Part shown: positions 21,172 to 31,120 of the stretch, one piece after another
How positions within the stretch are numbered: position 1 is the stretch's first letter
Layout of the letters: the number at the start of each line of letters is the position of its first letter
DNA from: Anaerobiospirillum succiniciproducens DSM 6400
GTDB lineage: Bacteria > Pseudomonadota > Gammaproteobacteria > Enterobacterales > Succinivibrionaceae
DNA: 64,000 bases
Direction: 5' to 3'
Assembly: GCF_000482845.1 (NCBI RefSeq)
Contig: NZ_AXWV01000015.1
Location: 26,697 to 90,696, forward strand
Made by a program: the position numbers and the translations under genes
Notes under the pieces: model-generated
Seen by the model: only the letters and a program-made list of their open reading frames with translations
Database searches by the model: none
Told to the model about the DNA's origin: nothing

Positions 21172-21883
21172 TCTGCCCCGCCTGGCGCATTTTGGTTGTA
21201 ACAGCACCAGGCTGCACTCATATGAGTGGCATCTTAGAACTTCTAGCTGTGCTAGATTCTTAAATCCAGTTCTTTACAACCACTTGTGCCATAACGCCTG
21301 CTTGTGCCCTCAGCGCTAGTAGGCGTTTGTATTTGTGCCCAACCCAAGACATAATTCAAAGATCGCAGAGACGATCTAATCAAGCAGTCCTCATTAACCT
21401 ACCACAAGCGCTCCAGCCAACCTAGCGGCCAAAAGAAGACGTACCTCCCCATATCTTCAAACTCTAAGAGACACTATATCCTGCCTATTTTGTGCAAAGT
21501 GCATTGCAAACATACCAACTAAGCCGTATTCAAAAGATCTTGAGTGATTAGACAATGGCATATAAGCGCTTGCCTGTGCTAAAATCCCGACTTGCTGTCG
21601 TGTGCAGCTAAGATTTGAGCAATATGCATTTCGACACAGTCATTTACTTTTGAGCAAATTACTTGCACATGCAAAAGTTTTCTTAGTATCTCTGATGGGG
21701 TGATCCTATCTTAGTGCTAAGTTGTAATGAGTATCATTACTACCTTTAGACACAATGCAAAGCTAGGCTTAGCCTAGGCTTTAACTTTGTCTAGCAGGCA
21801 GCAGCACATTACAAGATAAGCACTCTTGTGATCTTGCTGCAGCTTTTGTTGAATGCAAAGACTGAATTTGCGGGGAATTTCGG
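21172..21883. other. Intergenic region between hupB and ppiD
   Basis: About 700 nt without a supported gene, longer than usual between these two genes. No strong signal was seen. Confidence 0.4.
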
Positions 21884-23800
21884 ATGTTATCGGACAAGCT
21901 GCGCGATGGTGCCAACTCCAAGGGCTTTAAGCTCCTGCTCGCACTCATCGTGATTTCATTTGTGCTCACTGGCGTGGGCGGCTATTTAATTCCACGTTTG
22001 AACACTGATCCTGTCACCATCGGTGATTACAAGATCACTTCTAACGATTGGAACAATCAGTACAATCAGCAGGCTCAGCAGCTGCACCGTTTACCAAACG
22101 GCTCTGCCATGCTTGAGAATCAACAGTATGTTGTTGAGCTTAAGAAGCAAGTTCTTGAGCGCATGATTAACAATGTTGCTTTTAACAGCAGCGTATGGGA
22201 TATGGATATCCGTATCGGCGACGAGCAGGTACGTGACGTTATCCGTAACACCCCTGCTTTCCAGAAGGATGGTAAGTTCGACAACGATCTCTACCTTGCC
22301 TCTATTCGCAACATGGGCATGTCTCCAGACTACTTTGGCGAGCAGTTACGTATCTCCATCATGTCTGAGAGCGTATCTCGTCCTCTGATGTCCGCATCTT
22401 CACAGCCTCTTCCATATGAGCTTAACACCATTGCAAAGACTATTTTGCAGACTCGCGTAGTTAACCTCTACACCGTTGATGAGGCATACATCAATCGTAA
22501 CCTGAAGATCAGCGACGATGAGATCAAGGCTTTCTACGATGCTAACCATGACAAGTTCATGGCTCCTGCAAACGTACGCTTTAACTACTTACTCTTATCC
22601 ATGGACGATCTGCGTAAGCAAGTAGAAGTGACCGATGAGAAGGTAGAAGAGTTCTACAACATGTACTCTGAAGACTACCGTCTTGAGGAGCAAAGACAAG
22701 CTGCTCACTTACTCATCCGTGCTGGCTCTAAGGATGCTGACAAGCGTATTGCTGCAGTTGAGGAAGGCTTAAAGAACGGCACTCCATTTGAAAAGTTAGT
22801 TGCTCAGTACTCTGATGATCAGTCAACTAAGGATAAGGGCGGTGATATGGGCTTTGTGACCCGTAATCAGTTAGCCGCTGACTTATATGCTGCTTTATTT
22901 GCTCTTGAGTCTGAGGGTGATGTAAGTGCTGCTATTACCGATGACTACGGTACCCATTTCATTAGCTTAACCTCTATCAAGCCAGAACACACTCCAGCTT
23001 TAGCTGAGGTTAAGGACAAGGTTCAGGCTGCCTATATCGACGCACAAGCTCGTGAGCTTTACAACGAGCGTGTAACCACCATGTCCGATATGTCTTTTGA
23101 AAACCCAGACTCATTAGACATCACTGCTGAGAAGCTTGGCATGAAGGTTATGACCTCTGATGTAGTTGCTCAAGGTGATACTGAGGCTAAGTGGCCATTC
23201 AATACCAAGGAGCTGCAGGATTTAGCTTTCAATGAGGAAGTGTACAACTCTGGCATCAACTCAAACGTTATTGCCTTAGATGACAACAACTCGATCGTTA
23301 TCAACGTAACTGAGCACCACGATGCCTCTTTACGTCCATTTGACGATGTGGCTAAAGACGCTAGCGCTATGCTGCGCACCGATCGTATCAATGAGGAAGC
23401 TTTAAAGACCTTAACTGATGTTGCAACTAAGGTTGCTGCAGATGCTAATGCTCAGCTCCCTGATTACGTCAAGGTGCAAAAGGATGTTGAGGTTAGCGGT
23501 GCTAACACCAATACCAGCCAAGAGTTTGCTCAGGCAATCTTTGCTCTGCCACAGGATACAAAGTCTGCTCATGTTATCGATAAGAACAATAACGTTCAGA
23601 CCTTAGCTGTCTTAAACAAGGTTGTACCAGCTGTTGAGGCTGATGTACCAACCTTCGAGAACGCTGTGTACCCATCCTTAGCTCAGTACCTCAATCAGAC
23701 CACTCAGGACGCCCTGTACCGTCAGGCACGTACCCTCAACAAGATTGAGTACAACCAAGAGGCTATCGACCTGGTAACTCGCCAGAACGACCTCGAATAA
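21884..23800 (+). CDS. ppiD: Periplasmic folding chaperone PpiD
   Basis: An inner-membrane-anchored periplasmic chaperone associated with the Sec translocon. The 638-residue protein has a short cytoplasmic start (MLSDKLRDGANSKGFK), a membrane anchor at about residues 15-36, a SurA-N-like helical chaperone region, and a parvulin-type domain at about 268-365 (AAHLLIRAG, FEKLVAQYSDDQSTKDKGGD, LESEGDVSAAITDDYGTHFI). Parvulin domains of PpiD proteins often lack prolyl isomerase activity, and activity cannot be judged here. Length and order match E. coli PpiD. A purine-rich GGGG stretch precedes the ATG, and a terminator follows. Confidence 0.95.
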   Translation: MLSDKLRDGANSKGFKLLLALIVISFVLTGVGGYLIPRLNTDPVTIGDYKITSNDWNNQYNQQAQQLHRLPNGSAMLENQQYVVELKKQVLERMINNVAFNSSVWDMDIRIGDEQVRDVIRNTPAFQKDGKFDNDLYLASIRNMGMSPDYFGEQLRISIMSESVSRPLMSASSQPLPYELNTIAKTILQTRVVNLYTVDEAYINRNLKISDDEIKAFYDANHDKFMAPANVRFNYLLLSMDDLRKQVEVTDEKVEEFYNMYSEDYRLEEQRQAAHLLIRAGSKDADKRIAAVEEGLKNGTPFEKLVAQYSDDQSTKDKGGDMGFVTRNQLAADLYAALFALESEGDVSAAITDDYGTHFISLTSIKPEHTPALAEVKDKVQAAYIDAQARELYNERVTTMSDMSFENPDSLDITAEKLGMKVMTSDVVAQGDTEAKWPFNTKELQDLAFNEEVYNSGINSNVIALDDNNSIVINVTEHHDASLRPFDDVAKDASAMLRTDRINEEALKTLTDVATKVAADANAQLPDYVKVQKDVEVSGANTNTSQEFAQAIFALPQDTKSAHVIDKNNNVQTLAVLNKVVPAVEADVPTFENAVYPSLAQYLNQTTQDALYRQARTLNKIEYNQEAIDLVTRQNDLE

Positions 23801-23828
23801 CACCCCATTCCCAACGCAATCGCGTTCT

Positions 23829-23860
23829 AGGCTCTGCCACCTCGGTGTCAGGGCCTTTTT
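23829..23860 (+). terminator. Terminator of ppiD
   Basis: GGCTCTG (23830-23836) pairs with CAGGGCC (23849-23855), followed by five T. Confidence 0.85.
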
Positions 23861-24345
23861 CATCCCCAAAATTCAACCAATCCATACCCACTCAAATTTA
23901 CATTAATTCATCACAATCCAAGATCTTTAAAGAATAGACTGCAACAGTCAAACCTAGCAGCTAACGAATCAGCATGTATTCGTGATCCAGCCTCATTACT
24001 TATCAACCTTTCAAGAAGCTAAGCCTCTCCTGTATTTGCTTTTTGTAAGAATAAAGATCACAGGCTATAGATACACTTTATGAGCCATTTTCAAAACATA
24101 GCTGATTTTCTTTTAAGAACAAGTTTTTCAAAGAGTTTGTTAAATATCAAATTCACGTTAGAACTCCTTGTCTATACTGGCATTGGCAATATTTATGAAT
24201 GTTTACAAAGTACTATGAAACAAAGGCCTTTTCGTTTTAAGATGTGTAAAGGCGAGCTTTGTTAGCAAGCCCAATTAAGCGAGGATCTGGTATGCCTCTT
24301 AGGCAGCCAAGCAACGCGCTATAGCTATAAAGAGGAATATCAATC
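23861..24345. other. Flagellin upstream region
   Basis: AT-rich sequence that should contain the flagellin promoter. I looked for a sigma-28 pattern (TAAA, about 15 nt, GCCGATAA) and found no convincing match. A 61-codon frame at 24080-24265 has no ribosome site and is not accepted. Confidence 0.4.
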
Positions 24346-25296
24346 ATGGCAGTATATGTTAATACCAATTACTCAGCTCTTCAGGGCCAGCGCTACTTAG
24401 GCAACGTCCAGAACTCCCTGACTACGACATACCAAAGATTATCAAGCGGTATGCGTATTAACAGCGCTAAAGATGACGCTGCAGGCCTCCAGATCGCCGA
24501 TCGCTTAACAAGCCAGATTAATGGCCTCAACCAAGGCAACCGCAACGCCTCCGACGGTATTGCATTAGCCCAGACCATGGAAGCTGGCATGGACGAAATC
24601 TCCGGCATGCTCCAGAAGATGCGTACATTAACTGTTCAAGCAGCTAACGGTACAAACACTGCTGAAGATCGCAATGCTCTTGGAAAAGAGATGACTTCAC
24701 TCGCGAACGAAATTTCCCGTATCGCAACTAAGACCACCTTTGCAGGTAAGACCGTTCTCAATGGTCTGATTGATGGTTCTATCTTTGGCGATAAAACAGT
24801 AAACAATAATCCAGCTGGTGACACTGGTACTTTGACTCTGCAAGTCGGTTCTAATAAGGGCGACACAATTTCTTTTACCTCTGACTCCGTAATTTTCTCT
24901 AAATTAGGAACCAACGCTGAAATGATGGGCACTGATAAGTTCTTCACCATCGCAGCTAATGGTACTGTTACTGTAGATATGGGTAAAGCAGATTTTTCAA
25001 AGCCTGCCGAAAAGAACTACATTGGTAATGCAATCGATTTATTAGATCAAATGATTGCATCTGTAGATAGCAAGCGTGCCGACCTTGGTGCTTTACAGAA
25101 TCGTCTTGAGTCATCTATCCGCAATCAGTCTAACGTTGCTGCTAATGAGGCTGATGCACGCTCACGTATTCGTGATGCTGATTTCGCTGAAGAGTCTGCT
25201 AACCTGTCACAGCAGTCAATCATTCAGCAGGCTGCCGCTTCTATGCTGATGCAGGCTAACACCCGTCCACAGCTCGGTCTGAGCCTCTTAGGCTAA
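24346..25296 (+). CDS. fliC: Flagellin, copy 1
   Basis: The filament subunit of the flagellum, exported through the flagellar type III system. This 316-residue form has the conserved N-terminal helices (MAVYVNTNYSALQGQRYLGN, then SSGMRINSAKDDAAGLQIAD) and C-terminal helices (RADLGALQNRLESSIRN through QANTRPQLGLSLLG) that build the filament core. The middle ~100 residues are short and variable, so surface domains are small. GAGGA precedes the start. It is the first of three tandem genes separated by 18-19 nt, and its central part differs from the other two (GLIDGSIFGDKTVNNN). Confidence 0.95.
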   Translation: MAVYVNTNYSALQGQRYLGNVQNSLTTTYQRLSSGMRINSAKDDAAGLQIADRLTSQINGLNQGNRNASDGIALAQTMEAGMDEISGMLQKMRTLTVQAANGTNTAEDRNALGKEMTSLANEISRIATKTTFAGKTVLNGLIDGSIFGDKTVNNNPAGDTGTLTLQVGSNKGDTISFTSDSVIFSKLGTNAEMMGTDKFFTIAANGTVTVDMGKADFSKPAEKNYIGNAIDLLDQMIASVDSKRADLGALQNRLESSIRNQSNVAANEADARSRIRDADFAEESANLSQQSIIQQAAASMLMQANTRPQLGLSLLG

Positions 25297-25314
25297 TCTG
25301 AGGAGTACAACAAA

Positions 25315-26256
25315 ATGGCAGTATATGTTAATACCAATTACTCAGCTCTTCAGGGCCAGCGTTACTTAGGCAACGTCCAGAACTCCCTAACTACTACGTA
25401 CCAGCGCCTATCAAGCGGTATGCGTATCAATAGCGCTAAAGATGACGCTGCAGGCCTCCAGATCGCCGATCGCTTAACAAGCCAGATTAATGGCCTCAAC
25501 CAGGGCAACCGCAATGCATCTGACGGTATTGCTCTTGCCCAGACTGCAGAAGCAGGCATGGACGAAATCACTGGCATGCTTCAGAAGATCCGTACTCTCG
25601 CTGTTCAGGCCAACAACGGTACTAACACTTTAGATGACCGTAAAGCTCTAGCTAAGGAAGCATCCTCACTTGCTACCGAAATTAGCCGAATTGCTATGCA
25701 AACTACTTTTGCTGGCAAAACTATTATGAACGGCCAACAAAAGAACTCATTCATGTCATATGCTCAACAGCAAGATGCCGGTAAGACTCAAAGTCTCGTG
25801 CTGCAGGTTGGCTCAAACAAGGGTGATACTATCTCCTTTAACCTTGAAAACTTCCAGTTCTCTGCTGCTGCTAAAGCTGCAGGTATTGCTGAAGATCAGT
25901 TTGCTGCTCAACAAAACGACAAGTCTTTTGTAAAGGGTAATGGTGGCGCAATTTCGATAAACTTTAGCGATACTGCTTCAGTTAACAATATCATTGGCTT
26001 CATGGATCAGATGATTGGTTATGTGGATGGTCAGCGTGCCGATTTAGGTGCCATCCAGAATCGTCTTGAGTCATCTATCCGCAACCAGTCTAACGTTGCT
26101 GCTAATGAAGCTGATGCACGCTCACGTATCCGTGACGCTGATTTCGCTGAAGAGTCTGCAAACTTATCTCAGCAGTCCATCATCCAGCAGGCTGCTGCTT
26201 CCATGCTGATGCAGGCAAACACTCGTCCACAGCTTGGTCTGAGCCTCTTAGGCTAA
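25315..26256 (+). CDS. fliC: Flagellin, copy 2
   Basis: A 313-residue flagellin with the same N- and C-terminal filament domains as its neighbours. The central segment (MNGQQKNSFMSYAQQQDAGK, AAKAAGIAEDQFAAQQNDKS) is unlike copies 1 and 3. The start has GAGGAG 11-12 nt upstream, in an 18-nt gap after copy 1. Expression from the promoter before copy 1 is likely, as I see no promoter in the gap. Confidence 0.95.
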   Translation: MAVYVNTNYSALQGQRYLGNVQNSLTTTYQRLSSGMRINSAKDDAAGLQIADRLTSQINGLNQGNRNASDGIALAQTAEAGMDEITGMLQKIRTLAVQANNGTNTLDDRKALAKEASSLATEISRIAMQTTFAGKTIMNGQQKNSFMSYAQQQDAGKTQSLVLQVGSNKGDTISFNLENFQFSAAAKAAGIAEDQFAAQQNDKSFVKGNGGAISINFSDTASVNNIIGFMDQMIGYVDGQRADLGAIQNRLESSIRNQSNVAANEADARSRIRDADFAEESANLSQQSIIQQAAASMLMQANTRPQLGLSLLG

Positions 26257-26275
26257 GAGTAAGGAGTACATTCCC

Positions 26276-27211
26276 ATGGCAGTATATGTTAATACCAATT
26301 ACTCAGCTCTTCAGGGCCAGCGTTACTTAGGCAACGTCCAGAACTCCCTGACCACGACATATCAAAGATTATCTTCAGGTCTTCGTATCAACAGCGCTAA
26401 AGATGACGCTGCAGGCCTCCAGATCGCCGATCGTCTGACATCCCAAATTAATGGCCTCAACCAAGGTAACCGCAACGCTTCAGACGGTATCGCTCTTGCT
26501 CAGACTGTAGAGTCTGGCATGGACGAAATCTCTGGCATGCTTCAGAAGATCCGTACTTTAGCAGTACAGGCAAACAACGGCACTAATACTGCGGAAGATA
26601 AGGCTGCACTTTCCAAGGAAGCTTCTTCTTTGGCTAATGAAATTTCACGTATCGCTAAGCAAACCACTTACGGTGGCAAGCTTGTCCTTAATGGCCAACA
26701 AGAGAATGAACTAACTATTTTCTCAAAGGCAGCCCAGGCAGATAAAGGCAAAGCTGGTAATATCACACTTCAAGTCGGCTCCAATAAGGGCGATACTATT
26801 AAGTTCTCCATTGAGAATATGCAGTTCTCAAAGATTGGTAGCCGTGCCGACAAGAATACTTTCAAAACTGGCAATGATAAGTTCATCAACATTGCTGGAA
26901 GCGTAATTTCATTTAGATTTTCTGTTGCTTCTGCCGCAGAAATTACCATCGATATGATGGATAAGATGATTGCTAATGTCGATGCACAGCGTGCCGACCT
27001 TGGTGCCATCCAGAACCGTCTTGAGTCATCTATCCGCAACCAGTCTAACGTTGCTGCTAACGAAGCTGATGCTCGCTCACGTATTCGTGATGCTGACTTT
27101 GCTGAAGAGTCTGCTAACTTATCCCAGCAGTCCATCATTCAGCAGGCAGCTGCTTCCATGCTGATGCAGGCTAACACCCGTCCTCAGCTGGGCTTAAGCC
27201 TCCTTGGCTAA
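26276..27211 (+). CDS. fliC: Flagellin, copy 3
   Basis: A 311-residue flagellin, the last of the array. Conserved ends match the other copies; the N-terminal block reads SSGLRINSAKDDAAGLQIAD, with Leu in place of Met. The central part (QENELTIFSKAAQADKGKAG) is specific to this copy. AAGGAG precedes the start in a 19-nt gap. A terminator lies 25 nt after its stop. Confidence 0.95.
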   Translation: MAVYVNTNYSALQGQRYLGNVQNSLTTTYQRLSSGLRINSAKDDAAGLQIADRLTSQINGLNQGNRNASDGIALAQTVESGMDEISGMLQKIRTLAVQANNGTNTAEDKAALSKEASSLANEISRIAKQTTYGGKLVLNGQQENELTIFSKAAQADKGKAGNITLQVGSNKGDTIKFSIENMQFSKIGSRADKNTFKTGNDKFINIAGSVISFRFSVASAAEITIDMMDKMIANVDAQRADLGAIQNRLESSIRNQSNVAANEADARSRIRDADFAEESANLSQQSIIQQAAASMLMQANTRPQLGLSLLG

Positions 27212-27235
27212 TAATTTCCTTTAAAGTTATGCAAT

Positions 27236-27270
27236 AAGGTCCTGTTGCCCCTGGCTTCAGGGCCTTTTTT
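27236..27270 (+). terminator. Terminator of the flagellin array
   Basis: AAGGTCCTG (27236-27244) pairs with CAGGGCCTT (27258-27266), ending in a run of T. Confidence 0.9.
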
Positions 27271-27695
27271 ATAGCTGAAACATCACGACCAAATCCCCAA
27301 AAGTCCCACTGCCCTACCCATTTTCTCATCATACATGGGTTTCCATCTAAGATAATTTGCCATCTTAGAGCGGTATAGAACCCTGCACTTTCTTACTCTC
27401 CTCCATCGTTTTCGCCGATCTAATGATTCCATTAGATATCTACTGCCCTATTTCCTGTTCAAATTCGTGATCTAGATCACTTTTAGCAATTGCCTAATTT
27501 TCTTCTAGAAGCTGATATTTATCGCGTTTGTTTAGTAAGATCGCAGTACACGCAGTTATGAATATATAGAGGTCTACCATAGCAGCCATGTTGTTGATGT
27601 GCATGCAACAACGCCGGTCTCCTCGTAGAGCTTGAGTATCGTTGGTGCTCAAGCTCATTTTGGATACTTATTTTTTGCTTAACGGTGGTAGCTCT
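27271..27695. other. Intergenic region before the relaxase-like genes
   Basis: No supported gene. It contains the boundary between the flagellin array and the transfer-type module; I saw no attachment-site-like direct repeat or integrase remnant. Confidence 0.4.
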
Positions 27696-30600
27696 ATGCT
27701 CACACACTCACTAGAAAGTACTACAGAAAGCTCCCTAGCTTCTTCATCTGTAGACATTGGCTGCAAAGCTCAAACTCAGACTCAGTCTAAGTCTCAATCT
27801 ATTCTGTCTAGCACTAACTCAGCTATGAATGTGGATAGCTCACTATCCTATGCTGCAGCAAGTAGGCTTATGGACAATCAGACAGGCGAGATCTTTCATC
27901 AGCCTAGCAATACAGCATCTTATGCTCCTGTAGTGCCTATGCAGCGTCCAGTAGCCGCCCAAGCTACTGCTTGTGTTGCTTGTCAGGATAAGCAGGCTAC
28001 ACGTGGCTTCTTTGGTGCCATTAAAGCTAAAGCAACATCATGGTTTAAGAAAGCTTTCCGCTTAAATGGCAAGCATAAGGCTGTTTCATCTGATACATGT
28101 GAGGCTATTAAAGGTAATGGTTTTAAGCCTATTCAATCTAATTGTGCTGCAGCTAATCATGCTGATGTTGTCTCTTGTACCTCTAACACTGCCACTGTAG
28201 ACCATAACATCCCTGCTCGTTCAAGTGATGCGGCTGTAGATGTTTCTAACGATGGTGTAGATGCTTCCAATGGAGCTAATGATGCTTTCAAGGGTGCAGT
28301 TGATGAATCTGACTGTGCCTGTGATGTAGTTCTGTCTGAGAGCATGGCTGAGGCTAAGGAGTATATAAGAGGCGTACGTAACTCTTATATTTGGCGTGCC
28401 TGCGGTGGTGCGGAGCTTATGGAGCTTAGCAATAATGTGGCTCTATATAGACCAGAGTATGGCAAGGGTGCATCCGTATCTCAACCACCTCAGGGCATGG
28501 GAAATATCGCCACTCCATATGGCATCGTCAGAACTATCACCGGGCAGCAATATGTAGCTCCAATCGTCTCACTGCCGATCGTGTACGGTAAGACTGGTGA
28601 TGTGGTTACTCAGCGCATGATTCGACCTCTGTCAGTTAACTACACTGGCAGATATCGTCAGTTCCCTGTGATTCCAGTCAACGAGATTGCAGGCTTGGTT
28701 CAGGGCAAGATTGATGTGCTCAAGCGTCTGCTTGCCTCTGATGCTAGTGCTGAGACTGTTGCGTTATATCTTGATCCACTGCTTACAGCCATGATCCGTA
28801 TTTGTAGTGTGCTGCCTGCATCTGAGTACTATCACGACTGCAATGTATGCGGTTTAGTCGATCACAACCTCAAGGTAGCTATCTTTGCGCTTACAGAGTT
28901 TAAGCGCCTTGATCCACAGCCTCTTGCTGCGATCCCAACCACTACATTAAGACGTAGAGGCGTAGATTGGATTAAGAGCTCTAAGCCAAGTGCTGCAGAC
29001 GCCGATACTTCTGCTGATTCGTCTTCTTATTCAGATGATAATAGTGCTTTAAGCCAGGCCTTTAAAGAAGAGGCTGAAGAGCTTGAGTCCCCTGCATCTA
29101 ATGATGAGTCCGCATTAAGTGCTGATGCAAGCAAGTTGATGTCCTTCAAGCGTGACGTTAGAAGCCGTGCTCTTATCAAAAGAGACATTTGGCTGCACAC
29201 CAACGAAGATACCTTCTATCGCAGTCAGGCTGTTGCTGATGTGGCTGTGCGTATGCGCATTGAAGTTGAAGAAAACCCACTGCTGCCATCAGCTAATACC
29301 AAGAAAAAGGCTGCAGCTACTCCTGATACGAAGCCTATTCCTACAGATGGCCTTACCATTGAGCAAATCATGGCCTCAGGTGTGGGTAAAACTTTAGAGC
29401 CAAGTGACGACCTTACCCCTCCATCATCCTTAATGTCTGTAGTAGACACCTTAATTGCTGAAGGATTAGATGCTGAGGATAGCGACATCATTACTGATGA
29501 GAGTATTCAAAGCGATGTCGTAGTTACAGGTGAATCCCCATACAAAGATTGGACTGGTGAAGAAGACTTTGAACTTGGCCAAAAGAAAGCCACGCAAACT
29601 GATGCTCAAGCCTTAGCTGCAGAGCAAAAGGCTAAGCTTGCAGCCATCAAAAAGCAGCTCATCGCCTCTCTAGACTCTGATCCACATGATGAAGAAGGCT
29701 TGATAGCTTTATGCCGTCGTAATCTAAGAATCAAGCGTGACCTTAACCTAATTAATAGCGCTGATCTTAGCTACTTCTCAAGCAAGCATTACTTACCAGC
29801 TTTAGATGATGTATTCACTCATGAAGCTATCGAGTTGCCTAATACTGAAGCTACTAACACAAGCACTGCTGATAGCGCCTCAGTAAGTTCTACTACCTCT
29901 AAAGTTGAGCCACAACCTGCTACAAAGACAGAAAAGGCCGAGTGTAAGTCCGAGCAGTCAGCTAATGTAGAGGAGGCTGCAGTTGAGACCAAAGCTACAA
30001 AGGCGGCTCCAAAGAAAACTACCAAGACTAAGAGAGCATCGGCTAAGAAAGCCGTTCCTGATGAAAGTGCTAACGATGCTGATGCTACACCAAAGGCTAT
30101 TGCTTGTACCTCCTCTAGTGTACAACCTTCTACTGAGACTGCAGTAGCCGCTAACGAAGCACCAGCCAATGCTGAGCCTGAGTCAACTGCTAATACAGAT
30201 CCTGCATCCAACGCTAAGGCTATTGCTGATACCGAACAGACTAACAGCGCTGTGGCTGATGAGGCTAAGCCTACCATGCGTCGCAGTTCCAAGACTGCAG
30301 CTAGCAAGAGGACTACAGATAGCAAGAAGACTGCAACAAGCAAGAAGACTACAGATAGCAAGCTGACTGCAAATAGTAAGAGTACTGAGACAAAGGCCAC
30401 TAATAAGAAAGCAACTGCTTCAAAGACCAAGACCTCAAGCAAGAGTGCCACAAAGAAGCAGTCTAAGGAAGCTGATGCAGAAAGCATTACCGCTGCAACG
30501 GTAACTGCAGCTGCGGCTGCTACATCCGCAGCTATGGATCAGGCTGAGTCTTTAGTTACTTCTGATGTTAAGTCCTCTGCTGATGCCCCTGTAGACACTG

Positions 30601-31112
30601 ACGCTACGCCAAATGATGTTGCTGAGACTAAGGCACCGACTGAGGCTACTGCAAAAACCACAGTCGTTAAACGCAACCGTGGCCGTAAACCAAAAGCTTC
30701 AATTTCCACGGCTACTGAGTCTAAGGCCAAAACTGAGACTGTTACTGTGCCCAAGACTGTGACTGTAGATGTGCCTGTATATGAGCCTGCGCCTGAGGTT
30801 AAGGCTAATGCTGAGGACAAGCCAAAAGCTAAGCGAGGTCGCAAGCCTAAGAGTGATACGCAAAACAAGATTTGTGCTGATAACAAGGCTACAGATAATG
30901 CTGCGCTTGATAGTGCTGAATCTGTTGAGTGCAAGAGTGCCAAGCCCAAATCGCTGTTTAAGAAGCCGTATCGGAGACCTAAGAAGGTGTTTGCAAATAT
31001 GAGCTTAGAGCAAATGGCTCAGATAACCCCTGTAGTTAGCGGCAATAAGCCAGCTTACGATGATAGTGAAAAGCCATTTATCCCTGCAATTGTTTTTACT
31101 GACAGCCTTTAG
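27696..31112 (+). CDS. MOBH relaxase-like protein, N-terminal half (TraI_2 domain), with long basic tail
   Basis: About residues 220-430 resemble the first part of the TraI_2 domain of MOBH relaxases (SXT/R391-type TraI), which nick and carry DNA in conjugation. The clearest piece is LPASEYYHDCNVCGLVDHNL near residue 372, equivalent to the family's LPAS..HH..GGL..HSLEVA stretch with its metal-binding histidines; here one His of the HH pair is Asp. The matching HD motif is missing from this protein and appears in the next gene. After about residue 430 the 1138-residue protein becomes low-complexity, rich in Ala, Ser, Thr, Asp and Lys, with two AT-hook-like basic motifs (RNRGRKPKAS near 992, AKRGRKPKSD near 1045). 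The ATG at 27696 was preferred; the frame also opens at a TTG at 27642. The stop overlaps the ribosome site of the next gene. Confidence 0.65.
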   Translation: MLTHSLESTTESSLASSSVDIGCKAQTQTQSKSQSILSSTNSAMNVDSSLSYAAASRLMDNQTGEIFHQPSNTASYAPVVPMQRPVAAQATACVACQDKQATRGFFGAIKAKATSWFKKAFRLNGKHKAVSSDTCEAIKGNGFKPIQSNCAAANHADVVSCTSNTATVDHNIPARSSDAAVDVSNDGVDASNGANDAFKGAVDESDCACDVVLSESMAEAKEYIRGVRNSYIWRACGGAELMELSNNVALYRPEYGKGASVSQPPQGMGNIATPYGIVRTITGQQYVAPIVSLPIVYGKTGDVVTQRMIRPLSVNYTGRYRQFPVIPVNEIAGLVQGKIDVLKRLLASDASAETVALYLDPLLTAMIRICSVLPASEYYHDCNVCGLVDHNLKVAIFALTEFKRLDPQPLAAIPTTTLRRRGVDWIKSSKPSAADADTSADSSSYSDDNSALSQAFKEEAEELESPASNDESALSADASKLMSFKRDVRSRALIKRDIWLHTNEDTFYRSQAVADVAVRMRIEVEENPLLPSANTKKKAAATPDTKPIPTDGLTIEQIMASGVGKTLEPSDDLTPPSSLMSVVDTLIAEGLDAEDSDIITDESIQSDVVVTGESPYKDWTGEEDFELGQKKATQTDAQALAAEQKAKLAAIKKQLIASLDSDPHDEEGLIALCRRNLRIKRDLNLINSADLSYFSSKHYLPALDDVFTHEAIELPNTEATNTSTADSASVSSTTSKVEPQPATKTEKAECKSEQSANVEEAAVETKATKAAPKKTTKTKRASAKKAVPDESANDADATPKAIACTSSSVQPSTETAVAANEAPANAEPESTANTDPASNAKAIADTEQTNSAVADEAKPTMRRSSKTAASKRTTDSKKTATSKKTTDSKLTANSKSTETKATNKKATASKTKTSSKSATKKQSKEADAESITAATVTAAAAATSAAMDQAESLVTSDVKSSADAPVDTDATPNDVAETKAPTEATAKTTVVKRNRGRKPKASISTATESKAKTETVTVPKTVTVDVPVYEPAPEVKANAEDKPKAKRGRKPKSDTQNKICADNKATDNAALDSAESVECKSAKPKSLFKKPYRRPKKVFANMSLEQMAQITPVVSGNKPAYDDSEKPFIPAIVFTDSL

Positions 31113-31120
31113 GAGTCACT

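Larger units (their letters stand above)
24346..27211 (+). repeat. Tandem triplication of flagellin genes
   Basis: Three flagellin genes in a row share almost identical DNA over roughly the first 250 nt and last 230 nt, while their centres differ. The shared ends favour recombination and gene conversion, which could shuffle the variable middles or change copy number. The three copies are likely one transcript, ending at the terminator near 27236. Confidence 0.85.

Noticed and set aside
27642..27695. TTG start giving a longer first relaxase-like protein
   Set aside because: An ATG at 27696 is available and the extra 18 residues are hydrophobic and lack a ribosome site.
29819..30487. 222-codon antisense frame inside the relaxase-like gene
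   Set aside because: Hydrophobic shadow of the Ala/Ser/Lys-rich coding stretch on the + strand.
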